This document shows, one piece after another, positions 56,445-64,000 of a stretch of DNA of 64,000 nucleotides (positions are counted from its first letter, which is position 1; each line of letters starts with the position of its first letter). The stretch covers positions 1 to 64,000 of the forward strand of contig JAIQDT010005441.1 in assembly GCA_021521415.1 (NCBI GenBank), written 5' to 3'. The position numbers and the translations under genes were made by a program. The DNA is from Bidens hawaiensis (taxonomy: Eukaryota > Streptophyta > Magnoliopsida > Asterales > Asteraceae). The notes under the pieces were generated by a model, which saw nothing but the letters and a program-made list of their open reading frames with translations, had not been told where the DNA came from and made no database searches.

Positions 56445-59400
56445 ATGGAGACTCATTTTATAACATTATTATTGTTATTATCCTTACTGTTCATCACTAC
56501 ATTACAACAACCACCACAGCCACCTGGTGTTTCTATATTCCGGGCAGAACGGGCAGCTCTGCTGCAACTTAGGTCATCACTAGGGTTAAGATCAAAGCAA
56601 TGGCCGATTAAATCCAACCCATGTACAAATTGGGCGGGAATTACCTGCCTAAACGGTACCGTTACCCGAATCAACATCTCCGGGTTTAGGCGAACCCGAA
56701 TTGGAAGCCGAAACCCCCAATTTTCGGTCGGTTCACTCGCGAACTTAACCAATTTGATTTCATTCAATGCTTCCAGATTCCCACTTCCAGGTTTAATACC
56801 TAATGAATTTGGGATTCAACTTCAAAAGCTTCAAGTTCTTGATCTTAGGTTTTGTGAAATCATTGGTGCTATACCTGCTACTATTGGGAATTTGTCTAGT
56901 ATTATGGAACTGTATTTATCCGACAACGCGTTAACGGGCTCTGTTCCGGATAGCTTAGGGGGGTTATCGCGTCTTTCGGTTCTTGATCTGTCGAGAAACA
57001 TGCTCACCGGGTTAATCCCTTCGTCGTTTGGATTGTTAGTTAATCTTTATTCACTTAACATGTCGATAAATTACTTATCTGGTGTTGTTCCGGAATCGTT
57101 CCAGAACTTATTAAAACTTCAGTTTTTGAATCTTTCTGGTAATAGTTTTTCTTCGCAATTGCCTGTACAGTTAGGTAATATTAGTACCTTAGTTTTTCTT
57201 GATCTGGGTTCCAATTCGTTTACCGGGACGTTACCGTTAGAGTTCGGGAGATTAACGAAGTTACGGAGTTTGGTTTTGAATCGTAATAACTTTACTGGTA
57301 ATCTTCCTGATGAGTTATTAAATCTTCCTGCTTTGACTTTTCTTGATGCATCTGATAATAATTTCGCTGGTTTGTTACCGAATCTTGGTTTTGATGGTAA
57401 TTTGACTACTTTCCCATCTCGGGTGTTGAATCTTTCGCGTAATATGTTTTATGGAAACTTAACGTCGGTTTCGAGAACGTTTAGTTCGGTGGATTTGTCT
57501 TATAATTATTTGCAAGGCAAGAAACCTGATGACACGCGTGGGGTTTTTTTGTTAAACCGAAACTGCTTTCGTAACACGACAAATCAAAGAAGCGTGCAAG
57601 AATGCGCAGCGTTTTATGCTTCAAACGGTTTACCGTTTGACACGTTGTCACCGCCTCATGTTGGTCATAAACGTAACAGAAAGTGGATTCTACTGGCGGC
57701 AGTTTTAGGCGGTGCTGGATTTATTATACTTCTTGTAGTTGTCTTGATACTAGTGCTCATATGCTGTCAGAAAAAACGTAAAGTTTCTCAAAGAGGAACC
57801 GTTGTGGGACCCTCCACCGTGGCGGTGCCTACATCTCCGGTGGCGGCGTTGGATGTATCTAATTTGGGAGTTGTATTTACTTATCAGCAGCTTCTTGCAG
57901 CCACTGGTAACTTTAGTGATGTGAATTTGGTCAAACGTGGTCATTCAGGTGATCTTTTTAAGGGTGTTGTTGAGGGTGGCATTATTGTAATTATTAAGAG
58001 ATTTGAGGTGGGGTCCGGGGCGAGCGAATTGGATTTGTTTGGCAAGGTGTCTCATCCTAGATTGGTGCCACTTTTGGGGCATTGTTTGGGGGATGAAAAT
58101 GGGAAATTTGTTGTTTATAAATACATGCCAAATGGCGATTTGGCGAGTTCTTTGTATAGGAAAACTGATCAAGATGATGACGGTTTACAGTCATTGGATT
58201 GGATTACTAGATTGAAGATCGCGTTAGGAACTGCTGAAGCGCTTTCTTACTTTCATCATGAATGTACTCCACCCCTTATTCACAGGTATAATAAGTATAT
58301 ATATTATGTTAAATCAGGCCTCTTTTTTAATATTGTTATTTTTTGGTTAAACAAAGAGATGTTCAAGCTAGCAGTATACTTCTTGATGATAAATATGAGG
58401 TGCGATTAGGGAGCTTAAGTGAAGTTTGTTTTCAAGGAGACAGTAATTCAAATCGGTTCACTAGGTTGCTCGGATTACCTCAGTAAGTACTCAAAGCCTA
58501 ATTACATATTTTTTAATATCTTTACATGTGAAAACAAATTCTGTTTTGGTATGATTTCATTTCGCATCAAGATCTAATTTTAGAAAGTTACTGTTTTTAT
58601 GTGCCGGCATTTGAGCTATGCATGTTTCGGAGATACATTAGTCTAACCCTATAATTCTATATAAAGCATGCACCTTGAAAAGATTTTACTTTTAGTGTAT
58701 GATGATTTTGATGCTATATAACCTTTTTTTTTAAATAATCATATTTTCAACTCAAAATTTGAGATTGAACATAAATGTGCTCACTTCTGATGATTCTTTG
58801 AATACATTTAGATATACATACAGCATACTGGAGATCTGAACTGTTTATGCATAAAATTTGACCTTAATTTAGTGAAGCTATTAAATAGCCTTTTTGCATA
58901 CACCAAAATATTTGAAAGCATTTCGCTTTATTCAAATATGAGGTTTTAACCAAAAATTTATTTTGTTTTTCTGTAGGACCTCTGAACAAGGTGCTTCTGG
59001 TAAGTATTATTTGTCTGCTTTATTCGAGTTGTTTTTCATGTTTTCTGAAGATTCTTTTCTTATATGGGTTAACGTATTCAAAAATATGTAGTTTTTAACT
59101 CTTTCTTTTTAAGAAACAAAATATTATCAAATTTATCCCTCACGTTGTTTCTTTCAATCTGATATCGATCCATTATGAGTCTAAAATTGTGCCTTTAATA
59201 TTAAGTGTAGCAACTGCAACATGTGCCTATGATGTTTACTGTTTCGGGAAAGTATTACTCGAGCTAGTAACGGGCAAAATGGGAATTAGTGCATCAAATG
59301 ACCCGACCCAAAAAGAATTACTAGAAGGAATACTACAATACATCAACATATACGACAAAGAACTCGTGACAAACATCATAGACCCGTCTTTAATCATAGA

Positions 59401-59800
59401 CGAGGATTTACTAGAAGAAGTGTGGGCCATGGCTGTTGTTGCTAAATCTTGTCTCAACCCGAAGCCCGCCAGAAGACCGCAAATGAGATACGTAGTTAAA
59501 GCTTTAGAGAATCCATTAAAGGTGGTGAGAGAAGAAAGTGACAGCTCAGCAAGGTTGAGAACAACTTCTTCTAGAGGTTCTTGGAATGCTGCTTTGTTTA
59601 GTAGCTGGCGGCAGAACTCTGCTGACGTGGCGGTGACGGCACCAATGGTGGGGCCCAGTAGTCTTAAACGGTCGGGGACGAGTGGATCACATTCGGGGAG
59701 TGGTGGAGATCTTACTTCTTCGTATAGAAAGCAATCGAAAGATGTGTTTCCTGAACCATTGGATGTGCAAGATGAAGATAGATCTAATTCCGCCCATTGA
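56445..59800 (+). CDS. LRR receptor-like pseudokinase, At2g16250 type (859 aa)
   Basis: Four exons, 56445-58285, 58357-58482, 58977-58999 and 59211-59800, join in frame to 859 residues. A signal peptide (1-20) is followed by a Leu-rich-repeat N-cap (AERAALLQLRSSL, SNPCTNWAGITC), then about nine repeats to residue 370, a transmembrane helix near 417-443 (ILLAAVLGGAGFIILLVVVL), and a kinase-like domain from about 475. In the kinase-like part the glycine loop is altered (KRGHSGDLFKG) and Lys is kept (IIKRF, about 517). The catalytic loop reads HRDVQASS with Ser in place of Asn. The metal-binding DFG is replaced by LGS at about 631-633. It therefore should not phosphorylate, and probably signals as a scaffold. 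The altered motifs are those of the Arabidopsis At2g16250 family, so this is a conserved state and not decay. The last exon ends in a Ser/Arg-rich tail. Exon 3 is only 23 bp. Confidence 0.93.
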
Positions 59801-60855
59801 TCAACATATCGATTATTATTTATATATATAGAAAATAGATGACGTGTTCTTTTGTTGGTACATTGTACATAGATAGAAAACTCGGGTTCGAAAACCGCAG
59901 GTCAATTGTTATATGTTTATTGGTTGAAAGCTGGCGGTTTTTGGTTGTTAGTCGTGGGTTTTTACGGTTGAATTGTAAATTGCAATGGGTTTTTGATTCG
60001 ATATGTTTCGCGAGAAATAAATTAGATAGTTTTTTTTTCTCAAGTATATCAGTTTTGGTGTGTTTTGTCCAGAAATAAACACAAAAGAGAGTCAACTGGA
60101 CGAATGGTTCAAAACTTCAGATGGGTCACAAGAAGTCCAAACTCCAAAGCGTATTCATAATTTATTACAGTAAAAAATAATATGTATAGTTTTCAGTTTT
60201 GGTAAATTGCAATGGGCCGTTACCTAAACGTTTTTCGCAATACAGGAAAGAGTGTCATTTTGGGCCATTACCCAGCCCAGTAGCCCACTCTACCCACCAA
60301 CCTTCTCTATTACACATGAACATTTTTGTTACACTTACATACATGTATTATATTATTATCCATCTTCCAAGACCAAATTCTATGAAGAACTCTATTTCGT
60401 CTTTTGTGAAGTTCTTGATATTTGGTTATATGATATCGATTCTACATTGCCACGAACATGAAAAGTTTAAGAATAAATTCATGTGTCTCAATCAATTTCA
60501 TATATACCCTCTCACATAATCTATTTTCTACATAATCTATTTTCAGTGTCTACTGTAATGTAAGTGATACTTTTGCATTTTTTTATAAAATAGTGTCTGC
60601 GCCACCCAGGTATTCAACTTTTTTTTCCAATAAGGTCACCAATAATTGAAACTAACTTTTCATATCAACAAGGATATACGTCACTTCGTTTATATAAATT
60701 TCAATCAGAAACATGTTGGAAGAAGAAACCACCCATAAAATTTTAGAAAGGCAAACATACCTATGTTAGAGTGGGAAGAGTTGTCCTAGATTATATGTAG
60801 TTTTGGAAAGGCAAACATACATATGTAAACTTAGATATAGTTTTGTAAAACACAT
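59801..60855. other. Intergenic DNA after the receptor-like gene
   Basis: This presumably includes the 3' leader of the receptor-like transcript. No other gene is supported. 'TTGGAAAGGCAAACATAC' occurs twice in related form near 60745 and 60800. Confidence 0.35.
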
Positions 60856-60864
60856 TAAAAATAT

Positions 60865-61669
60865 GGGTGATGCTAAACATACCCCATCCCCATCCATGTT
60901 TACTAAACATACTCCATCCTTTTGGTTTTACATTAATACGATTTAGACTTTTTTATTGTTTTTGTCATTTTGTTATCTTTTATTATCATTATTATTTTTA
61001 TAAAAACAATTTTATTCTATTTTTATTTAACAACTTTTATTCTATTTATCTTTTTATGTATATTTAAAAGCCTATAATAAAAACATATTTTTTCTTACTT
61101 AGAAAAACGCTTTTTTTTTCTTATCTAATAAACATTGTTTTCTTGTTTTAAAAAAATGTTTTTTTTTTCTATACTTGTTTTAATCTTTTTGAAGAGCATT
61201 CTTTTTAAATTAAGAGAGTTTACATTCTTTTATAAAAAATCATATTAGTTTTTATAAATAAAAAGGTTAAATAACATACAACTTGATAAACAAATTTGGC
61301 TCTTTTCTCAAGTAACATTAACTCATGTATCTAATATAACAAAAAAAATCAAATTGTTTGGAATACGTTTTATAAAAAAAATAAAATAAAAAACTAGCTA
61401 GAGAAAACATACAAAACTTTTTAATACATGCAAAAAAATAAACAAACTTTTAATAAGATCTTAATGAAATAAAATAATAAAATCAATAACAAAAATATAT
61501 AAAAAAATTATAAAAAAAATAAAAACTTAATAGTTTTCTATTTGATATTTTGAGAGAATTATAAAATAAATAAGAGGGACTATAATGTCAATTACAAATG
61601 TTAAGGGGAAATGAAAGTTCAGAAAGGGTGTATAGTTAGCAAGTGAGAGGGGTACGTTTAGCCTGACCC
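60865..61669. mobile_element. Miniature inverted-repeat element with 9-bp TSD (MULE-like, 805 bp)
   Basis: The left end GGGTGATGCTAAACATACCC pairs with GGGTCAGGCTAAACGTACCC from the right end. An exact 9-bp target duplication TAAAAATAT flanks it (60856-60864 and 61670-61678). Nine bases point to Mutator-like transposases. The inside is extremely AT-rich and codes for nothing. Confidence 0.88.
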
Positions 61670-61678
61670 TAAAAATAT

Positions 61679-64000
61679 ATAAAACTGATGTCCTTACAGC
61701 TTTGCTAAACATTTAATATTATTTTGGTGTAAGAAAGTAGCAAATCGGAAGAATACTAAAGTCCAAAATCCAAATATGCATTGTTCATTTATTTGTTGAC
61801 AGTAGGACCCGAAGTGGAGCCAATGTTGGATACAAGTCCAGTCACTCCACCGGACCACCATGATTCATACAAACAGTGATGCTTCATTTGTTGTACATCA
61901 TCAACCTTTTGTGTGCCCTACACCTTCAGAACATGTGTAACGGTTGTGAAAAACGTCCGTAACGTCACTACCATCATGTCACATAGGTAAAAAACGTCTC
62001 ATAAAGAAATCCGTATTGATCGATTTTACTAATTCAATGTCTAAATTAATATTTAAATTATATGAATAATGATTTAGTTAAAGAAATGGGATGATGTGAG
62101 TGATGGATGTTTGTTGTAAACAATTAAATTAAATAAAGAAACTGATGCCAGCAAACACGTCACAACCCATTTTCCCTGAAAACACCCAAGTACATAGAGG
62201 TGTTTGGGCCATTCTAAAGGGGAAAAATGGATATGAAACGCCCCAATACACATGCTCTTATAAAACAAATTGGAACATGAAATATTTGCATAATAATCCG
62301 TTTCTCATAGACCAATATTAGTTGATATTGGTATATTCTCCACCATATAACATAATAATAATATTTTTCTTTCTCTTATTTAATTTTCTTCACCTCTCTT
62401 CATCAACGTCACCAATATGTTTTATTTCAGTAATGTTATCTTTCATTAACATCATTAATTCTCTATAAAGCCTAGACGAAGAAGACTGGCACTTGATTTT
62501 TGTTGCACGAATTTGATTTACAATTATTTTAAGTTGTGAACGATGCATAAACTAATTACAATGATGAATCAGTCATTCGATCTTAATAAGTTGAATGTAT
62601 TGTTATAATGACTTACAGTTAGCATTACATTTGTAACTAAGGTTAAAATGAGAAACAATATAACTTCGTATAACCATTTACGGAGTTTTCTCATTTTCTG
62701 TCAGTTTCTTTAGGTTTTGTAAAAATCAGAAGATGCTACTGTGTAAAGACACCTTATAGAGTCATGTCATTTCTAATAATATATGAAAATCGAAGGACAT
62801 AGCCATATTAAATCATTTTATAAAGTCGTGTCAATCTTGAAAACCTTTTAAATTAAATGTTGTTTGTTATGTAAGCATGTTATTATACGAGAATTTATGA
62901 AAATTGTTGAACACAGCCATATAAAGTCATTTTACATAGTTGTGCATATACTTTGTGGAGCACTCTAGGTATGTAAATCATTTTACACGGTCGTAGTTCA
63001 ATTATGTAGTTTGACATTTTTCACAACACTTTGATCCAAGTGGGCTTTGATTAAGATTAAGTATTCTATAAACAATTTGTATGCATACTAAATTATGACA
63101 TAAGCATGATCAAAGTTTACAAAAATATTACAATAGGATATTCATAGTAATCAGATTTCCTTCTCATACCATTAAGACCAGGCCAACTAATAATTTTACC
63201 TGTACCGACAATCAGCACAGATTCATCAAAAAATGAGTTGATTTGGGAAAAAACAATATGCATACGGGTTGTTCATTTCCTTACTCAAATTAGACAATAA
63301 GTCAAACCGAGTATATAATATTCAAATAACGAGTGAAAAAAGCCATAATATAAAGTGTGTTATCTTAAGTGAATCCAAGTTAGCTTATATCACCCTATGA
63401 CCATTGTTTGTCTCCACCACCTATTATTTATTCTGGGCGACCATGATCACCACCACCACACCGCCTTTTGATACTTTTTTTGCTAATCAACTCATTCAAA
63501 CTCGAGTCAATTTAACCATAACCTTTTACAACCCATGTCCCATACACATTTTGGCACGTCACATTAAGTAGAAGTAGAAAATTTATGTCACCAGCTTCAA
63601 TTCAAACATGTACCCATCTGTCAACATGTGCACCCATCACGTACCCATGTAAAAGCCAAACCAAATATCTATCGCTTTCTTCTTTGATGCATCACGTACC
63701 CATGTAAAAGCCCAACCCAAATATCTATCGTTTTCCCTTCAAATAGACATTTCAAGATTTTCAAATAAAACAAGTTGTAAACATGGGCGAAATTTGACTA
63801 CCCATGGAAAATGTCCTGCTTTTTTAATTGGTCCTCCCAATTATGTCTTGTATATCTTTTTAAGTTCAAAATTGTTATTGTTTTCCATTAATTCAAAATG
63901 AATCAATTACAATAGAGAGTTAATAAGCGGGTAACAAGTTGTTCCACAAATCACTTTTAAATGACAAAAACGATCTTACTAAAAACAAAATTATTGTTTC
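61679..64000. other. AT-rich intergenic DNA with small repeats
   Basis: No gene is supported. 'GAAnAnAGCCATATnAAnTCATTTTA' recurs loosely near 62797, 62912 and 62975. A 55-bp tandem duplication starts at 63635 and 63690 (CATCACGTACCCATGTAAAA...). Confidence 0.45.

Overview
The window is nuclear DNA of a flowering plant, very probably a member of the daisy family (Asteraceae). The main evidence is a pair of genes for a secreted defensin fused to a long proline-rich tail (Art v 1 / SF18 type), an architecture known to me only from Asteraceae. Spliced genes with GT-AG introns, an AT-rich background and many plant transposon types (Ty3, Ty1, Helitron, hAT and MULE miniatures) fit this. Roughly half of the window is mobile or repeat DNA.

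Layout. 1-4.4 kb: a 1.2-kb tandem duplication, one copy of which carries an inverted LTR. 4.4-7.5 kb: an internally deleted Ty1/copia element with LTRs, TSD and primer-binding site still visible. 10.6-12.2 kb: a broken defensin/polyproline gene with a solo LTR in its intron. 16.5-17.4 kb: its intact paralogue. 14.3 and 19.3 kb: two hAT miniatures with 8-bp TSDs. 20.5-21.0 kb: a small two-coding-exon gene for a 91-residue protein. 22.6-31.6 kb: a full-length Ty3/gypsy chromovirus on the minus strand, with equal-length LTRs that look identical by eye and one open 1538-codon gag-pol, inserted into an older inverted-repeat element. 32.6-35.5 kb: a non-autonomous Helitron. 35.8-36.3 kb: an SRC2-like C2 gene lacking part of its C2 core. 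36.8-38.3 kb: a decayed, intron-bearing copy of mitochondrial ribosomal protein bL9. 39.4-40.05 kb: an intact glycine-rich RNA-binding protein gene (GRP7 type). 43-54.8 kb: a complex of noncoding LTR elements filled with CATGCATG-rich minisatellites, with duplicated flank and repeated GGTGT target duplications. 56.4-59.8 kb: a four-exon leucine-rich-repeat receptor-like pseudokinase of the At2g16250 type. 60.9-61.7 kb: a MULE-type miniature with a 9-bp TSD. The last 2.3 kb looks intergenic.

Genes that look functional are the second defensin/polyproline gene, the 91-residue gene, the GRP, the receptor-like pseudokinase and, with a caveat, the SRC2-like gene. They do not form a pathway. The broken copies (first defensin, bL9m, copia gag-protease) and layered insertions show a region shaped by duplication followed by transposition. 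The most unusual structure is the 43-54.8 kb complex, which reads either as a recombination product of one retrotransposon locus or as two haplotypes joined end to end in the assembly.
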